Shown piece after piece: positions 11,038 to 21,177 of a stretch of 64,000 nt of DNA. Numbering within the stretch: position 1 is the stretch's first letter; every line of letters starts with the position of its first letter. The notes below the pieces were generated by a model. The model did not search any database. It saw only the letters and a program-made list of their open reading frames with translations, and was not told the DNA's origin. Where the stretch lies: the NCBI GenBank assembly GCA_030068075.1, contig CM057843.1:15146001-15210000 (forward strand). The letters run 5' to 3'. The stretch comes from Paguma larvata (taxonomy: Eukaryota > Chordata > Mammalia > Carnivora > Viverridae). Position numbers and translations under genes: made by a program.

Positions 11038-11869
11038 GCACCCAGCGTCTTCTAAACTTCTTCCAGTTGATGTTCTGTAAGGGACTGTCGGCAACTCAAG
11101 TTTCCATCATTGCTGCAGACCCCTGCCCACGTGTCCCCTGGCCCACCCTCAGAGGGGCGGGCGTGCGGCCCAAAGACTGGGGTGAGCCCTCGCGAGAGTA
11201 CAAAGGAGTTCATCCGTCGTGTGACTGGGGGTGACGGCACGCCTCCATCTTGGAGAAGCTTTTGGAGAAGGAGAGGACGGCAAGTCTCGGGAAGTATACC
11301 TCCATCCGACAGACAGAGACTCTTGATGGCGAGCCGACCAGATCCATTCCGCCTGAACCTCCGGAGCAGCTCCTGAGCAACGACATCTCCATAATCACGA
11401 GACTAAAGGTTGACCCTGCGGTTCTGGAGCCCCAGGGGCCACAGAAGCGCCTGCGCAATCCTGGCCTGCTTCAATACGGAATAGTGATGTACTCTCGGTT
11501 TGTCACTCCAGCCAAAGCCCAAGAAATCAAGGGATATCACTCGAGGAAACCTTAGGGTCAGACCTTCCCAGATCTTGTACTCATCATAGATGAATATTGG
11601 AAAGCCAAGTACAAGCACAGCTGTCTCAGGACTTCCAACCACACCCACAGGATCTTGGGAGAAGATGCGCAATCCCTTGTAGGTAAAAATTTGCCTGACG
11701 ATTTCCAGGAGTGAAGAGGAGGAGAAGCTCGGAGGTTGGGGATTGGATATGCAGATAGGCTGAAAGTAGGGGCACAGCCAATAGCCCCACCTGAACCCAC
11801 TGCTGCCTCATCCTGATTCGGGTAAGACTCCATGTTTGGGGGAAACGGCTGGGCGTGCTTGCTTTCCAC

Positions 11870-11962
11870 TTTACAAAACGAAAAAGGGATTATAAGAGAA
11901 TACGGCGAATAATGCACACCCGCAAATGAAGTCATCTAGAGGAAGTGGAAAGTTCAAGTCCA
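11870..11962 (+). mobile_element. L1 ORF2 remnant, right of the MEST retrocopy
   Basis: Continues the L1 interrupted at 9,057 (aaagggattataagagaata, then aagtcatctagaggaagtgg). It is diverged and ends near the first CTCF-like motif. Confidence 0.6.
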
Positions 11963-11978
11963 GTGATGCAGCAGGCGG

Positions 11979-11992
11979 CCAGCAGGGGGCAC
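11979..11992 (+). promoter_or_regulatory. CTCF-like motif, forward
   Basis: ccagcagggggcac matches the CTCF core CCASYAGRKGGCRC throughout. It lies 54 bp before a second motif in the same orientation. Confidence 0.55.
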
Positions 11993-11999
11993 ACGCCAA

Positions 12000-12450
12000 T
12001 ACCGTAAAACTCCGTGCGCTGCGCCCCGACGGCCACGAGAGGGCGCGCGAACTCGCTCTTTCTGATCCGCGTAGCGCGCCTGCGCGTTCGGCCGGGCTTT
12101 GGCGCCGGGTCCCCGGACCCTCGGAAAGCGCTCCGTGTCCACCTGGCCCCCGCGGGTGAGCGGAGGGCTTTCCGTCCCTCACTTTACACGCCTCGGTGAA
12201 CGGCCGCCGTTAGTCTTGATAGACTGTTACACGAGGAAGTATGAGGACACTCCGAAAAATAGAAGCTTCTGCATTCGCTATTTAAGCAAAACGTCCCTGG
12301 AAGTGGTTGCAAATGCAGAGGGGGGAGCAGGGCGGACCGCGGTGGCGGGAGTGGGCGAAGTGTCGTGCCTTCCCGTCCCACGGAAGCCCCGAACCCCAGG
12401 GGGAACCGAGCGCTCTCAGAGCGTGGAATCTGCAGCGCCTGGAAACGGAT
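12000..12450. promoter_or_regulatory. CpG island with candidate plus-strand first exon
   Basis: CpG-dense sequence with an NRF1-like cgcgcctgcgcg (12,075-12,086) and a plus-strand donor cgcgg|gtgagc (exon end 12,155). It adjoins two CTCF-like motifs. No downstream coding exon was recognised, so any transcript may be non-coding or spliced to distant exons. Confidence 0.5.
12033..12046 (+). promoter_or_regulatory. CTCF-like motif, forward
   Basis: ccacgagagggcgc is a strong match to the CTCF core (CCACNAGAGGGCGC type), located at the left edge of a CpG island. Confidence 0.6.
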
Positions 12451-13637
12451 TGAAAAGTTGCAAAGGCGGGGGATTTAAAAGTCCCATTATGTTAAATTCA
12501 GTTTATGCCAAAAGAAAATTGACTAATACATGGACTCTCCTGGCTTTAAGGGAAGCAAACTCATCAATTATTACTTTAAAAATATACCTCTTACCTGATC
12601 TCGTTTTCACTTGTTATGATTGACATGTCTGAAGATTGCTCATGAGCCAGGGACAGTCTTCGATGACGGTTCATTAATTTCAGCTTTCTTGCAATGCGGG
12701 GCCCCATTGTGACTGGTAGTGGTTAAAGATTATGTTACCAAGTCCGCTTCCTCATGTGAAAAAGAAACCAGCGAAATCCATCGGTTGGCTTTTGGAGGTT
12801 GAAACTTTATCTTCTAAATTTCAGCGCCGACGATTGCATTATTTGAGAAATGGACATTCAATCTGAGACCGAAGAAGCGCGTTATGAGCGTGGGGTGGGA
12901 GACTGTACGGGTGTCGGTGTGGAAATGAACCGATCATAACAGAGCTTTGTGTAGGGATGACCGCAGCGTTGGATTGTTATTTGTGTCGTTTGAGAGGTCG
13001 GTCAAGGATGAATTTACTGGACATTTTGTGGAGCTAGTAGCTGAGATTGAAGACAAGAGGAAAAGTAATTTTTATTTGAGGAGGAAGTTAAGGTTTTCTG
13101 TTTGAGATAGATTTCATTTTAACTTCCTGTAGATAGTAGTACTGCAGGAATGAAACAGACATGAGCATCTGGACCCTGTTACCATAGAGATAACAATGGA
13201 AGAAACGGAAGCAGTGGGAAAATTGCAGTTTTCCAGGACCTGGTACAGTCAGAGGACCGCGCAGGGGCGGGGACGATCTTGGAACGGTTCGACTAGTCCT
13301 TTTGAGGCAGACCTTGAGCAGACGCTGGCAAGATGTGTTTATGGTAGCTTGAAGACAGTCAGGAGCCTGAGATGCCAAAGGGCCCTGGGAAAAAGAACTC
13401 TCTTAGAAGGAGTTCATGGTCCACTTAGTCTTTGTTTCCAGATGACTGTGGCTTAAAGTGGGCAATAAAAACGAGGCGAAGTGGGGACTCGTTCCTGAGA
13501 AGTGAATTCAACGCCCTGGGAGTTCCTATGTGGTCAGAGATCCTGAGATTGTGGGAATAAGCTGGAAAGCTATTATGGAAAGAGGGAGGGATCTCAGCTA
13601 ATTGATCAGAGAGGTGAAAACCCAGTGTAAGCTACAG
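12451..13637. other. Unassigned interval
   Basis: Mixed composition, no clear repeat, exon or RNA recognised on either strand. Confidence 0.4.
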
Positions 13638-13860
13638 GGAGCCTGGGTAGCTCAGTGGGTGGAGCGTCTGACTCTTGGTTGCAGCTCAGGTCACGATCTC
13701 ACGGTTTGTGGGGTTGAGCCGGCATCAGGCTCAGCGCTGGCAGTGCAGAACTTGCTTGGGATTCTCTCTCTCTCTCCCTCTCTCTCTTTGCTCCACCCCT
13801 GCTCATGCACACTCCCTCTCTCTTAAAATAAATAAACATGAAAAAAATAAAAAAGAAAAA
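13638..13860 (+). repeat. Felid tRNA-Lys SINE
   Basis: Target duplication gaaaacccag; long (CT)n and A-rich tail. Confidence 0.9.
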
Positions 13861-14220
13861 GAAAACCCAGCATAACCAAGATGGGCTATATCCCATGAAG
13901 ACACACATGCTTTTGAACTTCAGAAAAAGAGAGATTCTATTTCTAGCTGGGTCATGATTTAGCCATGTAATTCTGTTACTAAACCTCTCTGAACTGTGTC
14001 TGTCTCCTCATTTAAAAATGGGTAGCTAATCCCTAAATAGCAAGTTTACTTTGAGGATTCAACCAGCAAATGTATAAAAAGTCTTCACGGACATCTCAGT
14101 TAATACAATCGTTAGGGCTTTTTTTTCTCTCCTCTGGTGCATCTCAGCTTCAAAGGGTTGAGTAATTCCTGCTTCTTATTGTGAAACAGTATCATTAATT
14201 CACCCATGTGGTTTATGTAA

Positions 14221-14359
14221 TTTTTTTTTTTTTTAACGTAGGCTTCACGCCCAGTGCAGAGCCCAACGCGGGGCGGGGCTTGAACTCGTGACCCTGTGCT
14301 CAAGACCTGAGGTGAGGTCAAGAGTCAGATACTCAACCGACTGAGCCACCTAGACGCCC
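14221..14359 (-). repeat. Short-tail carnivore SINE subtype
   Basis: Lacks the CT-rich part: poly-T runs directly into the tRNA-related half. Target duplication tggtttatgt. Confidence 0.85.
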
Positions 14360-14432
14360 CTGGTTTATGTTATTCTTAATATCTTAGGGAGGGACCGTAG
14401 CTTACAAATACCTCACGTATACAAACCATGAA

Positions 14433-14650
14433 ATGGGGGTGCCTGGGTGGCTCAGTCGGTGAAGCATCCGACTTCTGCTCAGGTCATGATCTCATGGTTC
14501 CTGGGTTCGAGCCCCGAGCGGGGCTCTGTGCTCACAGCTCAGAGCCTGGAGCCTGCTTCAGATTCTGTGTCTCCCTCTCTCTCTGCCCCTCTCCCACTCA
14601 CGCTCTGTCTCTTTCTCTCAAAAATAAATAAACGTTAAAAAAAAAAAAAC
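14433..14650 (+). repeat. Felid tRNA-Lys SINE
   Basis: Full length and close to consensus; forms an inverted pair with the copy at 14,221. Confidence 0.92.
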
Positions 14651-17561
14651 TTCAAGAGTATCATTAACGTGGTCTATGTTAAGGTATAACAAAAATCACA
14701 CATTTCAAAATAATCATCCGGCAATCGATGAATATCCAGATGTTTTTCCAGCAAGGACTTGCCGCTCTTGAGTAATCGCGGGTCCTGAATAAAATCCACA
14801 TAGACGAGGGGGAAGACTTGAACCCCCTCTTTGCCTGTGTGTAGCTGGTATCAGCCTATTGGCTTAGGACTCCCAAAGCGCCTCTTTCCACACTAGCTGG
14901 TCTCCTGGATAAAGAAGGGTGCAGGCTTCGAGGGTCCAGCATCATGCTTCGCACAGTCGATCTTACAAAACCTCGACCTGACATGCTTCAACTATCCTGG
15001 AGTCTGCAGAGCGTCCCTGCCGCACCTGCTGGAGTCTTCACCCGGAGCGCCACCTGGTGGTGGCTGGAGCTGGAGCTCCGTCCCCCTCGAAAGCTTCGGG
15101 CGACGCCGGGCTCGACCCTCCAGCCACCCGAGAGCCAGACGCAGGCTCCTTTCGGACACTCTCTCCAAACCCTTTTTTCTCGACCACGACCCCGGCTCCC
15201 TTCTGGTTCCACACTCATCGCTGGCCGATGCTAAATAAGGAGGGGCGAGGTGCTTGGGCTGCTGCAAAGGGGGTCCCAGCGGCAGCCAGGGAGAGGGGAG
15301 CTGGTGAGTACGCTGGCTTCCCACGGGCCCTTCCTTTCTGAATTGGCCGCCGCCTGTAGGAGCTGGGCAGTCTTCTTCGTGCTCCCTAACATCACGGCCA
15401 TCCAGATTCTGCAAAGCTGCCGGGGCGACCTTGCCATCCCCAGGCTCCAGGGCAAGAGTCTGGAGGCAGAGTTTCGCCACCCTTCATTGGGGACTCCTGA
15501 ATGGATCTCCCTGCCAGGACTTGGGGGCAAGGAGTGGGCGCGTCCATGCAGCTGGGAGTCGGCTGGGACTGGAGGAGTTGTACCCATGGCTTGGAACATG
15601 CAGGCGAGGAATTTAGGAGTTTTCTTGAGTCCCTAGAAAGTGGGAGGCGCTCCCACGGGCCCAGCCCCTTCTCACAACTCAGAAAGTTGGTGACGATGTC
15701 CTCCGTGGGTGATCTCGCACCTGTGCTAGGAAGTGGGCTGGGGATCTGCTCCATTTCTCACCCTGTGGGTCTCTCACGGAGCCATGACTCTCTCTGATCC
15801 TCCTCGGGGGAGGTCGACCTCCCCAGGAGATTCCCGTTCAAAGGCCCAGTGGTCAGAGCGCTGAGGCAGTGGAGGGTCGCTGGGGATAACTGAGCCTGTG
15901 TGGCCCAGGTCTGGATTTCAGGCCGTGTGGATACATGGAGGCTGGGAAATGGGGGTGGAAATGGAGGCTGGGCCACTTCCTTCAAGGGTGGAAAGAACCG
16001 AGAGGCTGCAGCACTGAGCCCCCGAAAAGGAGGTGTCCTCACTCCCTCCACCAGGCTTGGGTCCAGGAGGCGAGGTGGAGGGTCGCTGAGGGTCTCGTCG
16101 GTCAGAGCACAGCCCTGCTCTGCTGACCGGGCAGAGGCAGAGGGTAGACGGCTGGAGATGGTGGACACGTTATGACCCTCTTACGGCCACCCTAGAGTAG
16201 CACCCCAAGCCTGGACCCTTGGGGGGACCCCACTCCTGTGCAGAGAAGAGAAACGCCCCCACCTCCACCCCTGTCCTTCCCTCCCACTGCTTCAGTGCAG
16301 CACGATGTTCCCGTGAAAGCTTGCGCTGAGACTCTAACAAGAGAGAACAGCCACAGCGAGCTGGGAGGCCAGCCACCACAGAACTGGCAAAACAAAATAC
16401 GTAGTGGCCGAGAGGATGTTAGCTGGTTAAGGGCCTCGCCCATACTGCGAGTGCCGAAGGGATCCGCGAAGAGGCTGAGCATGGCTTCTGAAGTTTTGGA
16501 GGGAGCTTCACAAAGGGGAGCCGAGGCTGCTTACCCCGCAGTTCAGACCTAGTGAGAGAGGCTTCCGCAGAACCTCCTCACCCCGAGACAGCTTGATATG
16601 TGTCCGCAGGAATCGGAGTCCCGGTGGCCTGAGGCTTATCTTTGCTTAAGAAACCTAATGGGCAAGAGAGGGTCAAGTGAAAAGAAGGTGTCTGTATACG
16701 TTTGGGGGGCATCTTGGGGGTCGAGAGGCTCATGAGTTCTTCCCGTGGTGTAGGCATGATCTGTGTGCCTGGGGTCTTCTTAGGTGCTATCCACAGGGGC
16801 AGCCTGAGGGCTGATCGCATCTCCGAGGGGACAATCCTAGGTACTGATCCAACGAAGAGCAAGCAGCCGAAATAAAAAATGTCTTCATCAGGGCTAAGCG
16901 ACGTGAAGGCACCGAGGGGGCCTCTCGAAATCCCATGCGTCCCTGAGAGTCGGAGTCCCTGGTGATGACGCTCCCTACCACGCAAGCTTTCCTGCACCCC
17001 TTTTTCTCCTACCCCCCTGCTCTGATTCTGAAGCGATCAGAGACGTAGTTAGCAAGCAGCGGGGTGGGGGGGAGGTAGAGGCAGACGAGTAGGAAGGAAG
17101 AAAGCCCTAACTTTAATTCACGTCCGGAGACCTGACTATTACACAGGGAGGATGCCGTCATCATAGCCCGGGGAGCCGTGCTCCTCACAGAGCGACCCGA
17201 GAAGTCATGGGAACGCAGCCCCCACCCCCCTGCACTCCCTCATTGCGAGGAGAACCAGCGGACGATACGCATTGTAAGGAAAGATAGAAAACAGAGTCAC
17301 TCGATGATTTTATCTCACGCTGGTGCCTGTTTAGAACGCCCTCCAAAGCAAACACGGAGTTCCACTGGTTTCCAATCCAAATTCCTTGGAGCTAAAAAGC
17401 AGTTGGCTCAGGTTCTGTCAGGCGAGAATTTCTCTGGCTAGTGAAGCGGTCCCCGAGTCCCGGGCTGGCAAGCACCCTCGCTGGGAGGGACGGCGGGGCC
17501 ACGAAATGGATCAAACGCTGTGTGGGAAGGTCCTGCCATCTTTAAGGTTTCCTTTCCTTTC
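14651..17561. other. SINE-free, GC-rich interval of unknown role
   Basis: About 2.9 kb without any recognised repeat. It contains a CTCF-like motif (15,047) and several overlapping open frames on both strands (for example 14,992-15,480 minus, 15,250-15,636 plus, 16,578-16,997 minus). None resembles a known family, and the coexistence of frames on both strands argues for base composition rather than coding. Confidence 0.45.
15047..15060 (-). promoter_or_regulatory. CTCF-like motif, reverse
   Basis: gcgccacctggtgg is, on the minus strand, ccaccaggtggcgc, a strong CTCF core. It points toward the two forward motifs near 12.0 kb. Confidence 0.6.
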
Positions 17562-17796
17562 CTTTATTTATTTAAAACAATAAAAAAAACTTTTTTAAGT
17601 TTATTTATTTATTTTGAGAGAGAGCACGCCAGTGAGGGAGGGGCAGAGAAAGAGAGAGGGGGAGCATCCCAAGCAGGCTCCGCACCTGCAGGGCACAGCC
17701 TGATGCAGGCCTCAGGCTCAACTCACCAACCGTTGAGATCACGACCTGAACTGGAGTCAGATGCTTAGCTGACTGAGCCAGCCACCCAGGCGCCCC
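17562..17796 (-). repeat. Felid tRNA-Lys SINE
   Basis: Target duplication tttcctttcc; A-rich, partly rearranged tail. Confidence 0.88.
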
Positions 17797-17811
17797 CAAA
17801 GTTTCCTTTCC

Positions 17812-18037
17812 TTTTTTTTTTTTAAGGTTTCTTAATGGTTATTTATTTTTGAGAGACATAGAGACAGAGTATGAGCAGGGGAAGGGCAGAGAGAGAGGGA
17901 GATACAGAATCTGAAGCAGGCTCCAGGCTCTGAGCCGTTAGCACAGAGCCCGGACGCGGGGCTCGAACCCACAGACCGTGAGATCATAACCTGAGGCGAA
18001 GTCGGCTGCTTACCCAACTGAACCACCCAGGCGCCCC
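17812..18037 (-). repeat. Felid tRNA-Lys SINE
   Basis: Sits 15 bp from the previous copy in the same orientation; target duplication cctttcctttt. Confidence 0.92.
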
Positions 18038-18129
18038 TCCTTTCCTTTTCAAACGAAGCAATGCAACCAGCTCAACAGAACGCAGAAATGTACGAATTGG
18101 TTAATAGAACAATCTATGGGAATTTTAAA

Positions 18130-18325
18130 AATAACTTTTTGAAGTCTATTTTACTTATCTTGAGAGAGAGTGTGAGAGAGAGAGCAAGGCAGGGCAGAGA
18201 GACAGGGAGAGAGAGAGAATCCCAAGATGTGAGGCTCGAACTTCCCAAGTTGGGAGATCATGACCAGAGCCAGAGCTGAAACCAAGAGTCGGATGCTTAA
18301 TCCACTGAGCCACCCAGGCGCCCCT
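18130..18325 (-). repeat. tRNA-Lys SINE, internally deleted
   Basis: Lost the segment between the CT-rich part and the T arm; flanks tatgggaatt/tataggaatt. Confidence 0.85.
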
Positions 18326-18423
18326 ATAGGAATTAAGAAAAAAAAAAAATCCAGGTGGGACAAACCTTTGAAAGTGAGTGTAAGGCAATTTCCCTAACTT
18401 TGTCTTTCTACTCTTCTGTATCT

Positions 18424-18638
18424 TTTTTTTTTTTAAACATTTATTTATTGTTGAGAGACATAGAGACAGAGTATGAGCAGGGGAAGGGCACAGAGAGAGG
18501 GAGGTACAGAATCTGAAGCAGGCTCCAGGCTCTGAGCCATCGGGCTCTGTGCTGACGCGGGGCTTGAACTCACAGACCGTGAGATCATGACCTGAGCTGA
18601 AGTCGGCTGCTTAACCAACTGAGCCACCGAGGCACCCC
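18424..18638 (-). repeat. Felid tRNA-Lys SINE
   Basis: Perfect target duplication ctactcttctgtatctt. Confidence 0.93.
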
Positions 18639-19032
18639 TACTCTTCTGTATCTTGTCTTTCTGGGAAATGATACTTTGCCCAGAAAAAAAAAAAATGCTT
18701 GCCTTTGTTTTTCTAAAAGTGTATGCTGATTCTGTTTCCTTGGCGTTGGAAGTACAGGTGCTGGTTTATCTGAAATAAATGAGCTGAGGGTTAAAACTGA
18801 TGGCTGAAAATCTGCTTTTATGATACAAAGGAGACTGTAATGGTAAAATATTATCTAACAAGTAGATCTTTGAAAATTTGATTTATCAATGTAGGAAAAG
18901 AGAATTTTATTACTTCATATGAGATACTTGAAGGACATTGTTAAAATGTTAAAATTAATAAAGTTTGCACAGAACGAATTCTTGGGCTGTAATATCTACA
19001 AAACAGGTTCTTTGAATGTAAAGTTGAAAAGG
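18639..19032. other. AT-rich interval, nothing recognised
   Basis: No repeat, exon or RNA signature seen. Confidence 0.4.
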
Positions 19033-19123
19033 TGGGGGCACCTGGGTGGCTCAGTTGGTTAAGCATCTGACTCTTGGTTGCCCCGCATCGGGCTTTGCGC
19101 TGTCAGTGCGGAGCCTGCTTGCG

Positions 19124-19163
<40 letters not shown>

Positions 19164-19225
19164 TCTGTCTGCCCCTCCCCTACTCATGCTGTCTGTCTCT
19201 CAAAATAAATTAAAAAATTTTTTTT
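19033..19225 (+). repeat. Felid tRNA-Lys SINE
   Basis: Middle part deleted, long (CT)n; flanks ttgaaaaggtgg/cttgaaaggtgg. Confidence 0.88.
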
Positions 19226-19257
19226 GAAATTCTTGAAAGGTGGCAGATCTAGGGATT

Positions 19258-19321
19258 TCTTTTTTTTTTATTTTTTTATTTTTTATTTTTTTATAATAGT
19301 TTATTTTCAAATTGGTTTACC
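19258..19321 (-). mobile_element. Extremely 5'-truncated L1 (3' end only)
   Basis: About 64 bp: poly-T with A interruptions, then tagtttattttcaaattggt, the antisense of the L1 3' terminus. Perfect 15-bp target duplication gatctagggatttct on both sides. Confidence 0.8.
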
Positions 19322-19567
19322 GATCTAGGGATTTCTAAGCTTTTGTTTGGCATTAAATTAAAATGCTAAGTATAGGAGATTTAAGTGAATAGAAAGGTGT
19401 TTTCTGTCCTAGCCAAGGGGATAAGACCCATTTCAGACATTCAAATTAAAACTCATGCTGAGATGCGGGATCTCTTAGTGTTTAGCACTAATTTCATGGT
19501 TGTTTACTGGTTCACAGCAGCAAGAGAACCACACAGGAAAGGGGGAGAAAATATCACTGCAATAAAA

Positions 19568-19660
19568 CCGGCACAGAGCCCGATGAGGGGCTCAAACCCA
19601 CAAACCACAAGCCCACAGCCGCAGCCCAACACTTAACCCACTGAACCACCCAGGCACCCC
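19568..19660 (-). repeat. SINE fragment (tRNA part)
   Basis: Ends gaaccacccaggcacccc; tail half missing. Confidence 0.8.
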
Positions 19661-19819
19661 GAGGGCAGTGGCTTCTAAACTCTGGAAACCGGGTTGAGGG
19701 CTTCACCTTCAACCTGCCCTCCAGCTAATCAGCCTGAGAAAGGGCGGAGGGTAGGACCGAGCTAGCTACATGCCCGGTTGACTCGCTGAGTCTAATTTCA
19801 GTGAGGAAGAGGTAAAAGC

Positions 19820-19969
19820 AAGTTTTTTGTTTTGTTTTGTTTTGTTTTAAGTAGGTTTCACACCCGGGCAGAGCCCCATGTGGGGCTTAAACTCATGACC
19901 GCTGAGATCAAGCCCTGAGCTGAGATCAAGAGTCGAGACGCTCAACGGACCGAGCCACCCAGGCGTCCC
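19820..19969 (-). repeat. Short-tail carnivore SINE subtype
   Basis: (TTTTG)n replaces the poly-T; no CT-rich part. Confidence 0.85.
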
Positions 19970-20640
19970 TTGATTTTGTTTGGTTTTGAATTCTGCAGAA
20001 CTAAGAAAAAAGAATCGTTCCTGGCAGAAGAAAAAACATACCGCTGAAAATGACAAAAGGGTTCAGAATTTTTTTTTTTTCTTCAGAAAAATATGAGACA
20101 GCCTCCAAGATACGGCCTCTTTGAAATGAAGTCTGGAGAGCTTTATGGAGCAGCTGGCTGAGTTTAAAAGCGAAGAGGCTACAACAGGCGCTGCAAATGG
20201 CCACGCGGGATTACAGTGCCCTCTAGTTAAAAAGCAGAACTGAAATTGCAGAAAATGGAACCTCAGACGCTGGACAAACCTAAGATACCCCCAAATGCAG
20301 GGAAAATGGGAAAGCACAGGAAACAATTTGAGAGATTACAGATGCGGGGTACCCAGAAGCATCATTATCCATCCGCCTGGTGGTAATTAGCCGCCGTGGG
20401 AAAGGGTAAATGGCACTCCTGGGAAAAGTCTAGCACAAAAAAGAAGAGAAACAAAGTGGAAAAACACACCAGAAAACTTTATGAAAATGGCTGAATGAAA
20501 AGTATTCTAACTATTTTAGTTTCCTGCATCCCTGGGCTAATGTCCTTGTCCTCTGTCACAGCGTCAAGGTTGTGAGCAATGCGATTTAGTGCGAGTGTTT
20601 TTGATCCTAAGTTAGCTGACCTCATAGGTTTAAAAGAACT
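19970..20640. other. Unassigned interval
   Basis: No clear repeat or exon. A weak CTCF-like gccctctagt (20,219-20,228) is present. Confidence 0.4.
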
Positions 20641-20651
20641 CTCATTGAAAG

Positions 20652-20698
20652 CTTAATATTTATTTATTTATGTATTTATTTATTTATTTATTTATTGA
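20652..20698. repeat. (ATTT)n microsatellite
   Basis: Near-perfect tattta repeats, about 11 units. Confidence 0.9.
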
Positions 20699-21091
20699 GA
20701 GTTGCTTCTTTTCCTATGTTTAAAAACAATTTACATTTCATTTTCTGATGACTAGTTTTGTCCTGTGCCTGTTTTCTATCGTGTTGTTGGCCTTAAAAAA
20801 AAAAAAATAGCTCTCTGGTGACAAGTTCTGTGACAAGGGGGTGGCGGAGGGGGGGGCAAGGTGCACCGGGAAGTGGCCGGGGTGCCTTCCAGGGGCGTCC
20901 CCACGGAGCGGCGCCTCCTGCAGTCCCCAGATCAGCCCCGCGAGCTCGGAAAATGACGCCGCTCATCTCCTGAAGCTCAGGTCCCTGGCTTCTCCGCTGC
21001 AAGGGCATTAAGGAGCGGGGTTCGACCCCGGCGTCCTGGAGGGGTCAGAATTACTAAGGACTCCCGCCTTTTATTTTCTTTCGTCGGAGAG

Positions 21092-21095
21092 AAAA
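21092..21095 (-). terminator. RNA polymerase III terminator of tRNA-Trp
   Basis: A TTTT run on the minus strand (AAAA on plus) begins ten bases after the tRNA discriminator base and is the first T4 run downstream. Confidence 0.75.
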
Positions 21096-21105
21096 CGGAC
21101 GACCG

Positions 21106-21177
21106 TGACCCCGACGTGACTTGAACACGCAGCCTTCTGATCTGGAGTCAGACGCGCTACCATTGCGCCACGAGGTC
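21106..21177 (-). tRNA. tRNA-Trp (anticodon CCA)
   Basis: The 72-nt minus-strand sequence starts GACCTCGTGGCGCAATGG and ends ACGTCGGGGTCA. Acceptor stem GACCTCG pairs with CGGGGTC (one G-T wobble), the anticodon loop is CTCCAGA with CCA at 21,143-21,145, and the T arm is GCGTG-TTCAAGT-CACGT. No CCA is encoded, as expected for a eukaryotic gene. A Pol III terminator TTTT lies ten bases past the 3' end (21,092-21,095). Compared with the mammalian tRNA-Trp I remember, only two substitutions are seen, one in the variable loop and one in the T loop, so it looks functional. It delivers tryptophan at UGG codons in the cytosol. Confidence 0.95.

Larger units (their letters stand above)
9058..11858 (-). 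pseudogene. MEST: MEST (PEG1) processed pseudogene, interrupted by three SINEs
   Basis: Read on the minus strand, intron-less MEST-like coding sequence runs in order from the N-terminus ([17 protein letters not shown], from 11,814) through [74 protein letters not shown]-like and RRWVGALASVT to DPMGF.NAY and a stop at 10,630-10,632. About 1.5 kb of 3' UTR-like sequence follows to an oligo-T (A7 on minus) at 9,058-9,064. Imperfect 11-bp target duplications ttgctattcac (9,047-9,057) and ttgctttccac (11,859-11,869) flank it. At least two frameshifts near the N-terminus, a TAG at 11,403-11,405 just before the RDYGD motif, and Leu for the His of the HGFP motif show it is dead as an enzyme. MEST is a membrane alpha/beta-hydrolase from an imprinted gene; this copy lacks that promoter. 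Confidence 0.9.

Noticed and set aside
14800..14830. T-arm-like gggttcaagtc on the minus strand
   Set aside because: No cloverleaf upstream; chance match.
14944..16997. Cluster of open frames of 60-162 residues
   Set aside because: No domain, conserved motif or convincing splice structure; frames overlap on both strands.
21017..21029. ggggttcgacccc, a B-box/T-arm-like palindrome near tRNA-Trp
   Set aside because: No A box, anticodon arm or acceptor stem could be placed around it.
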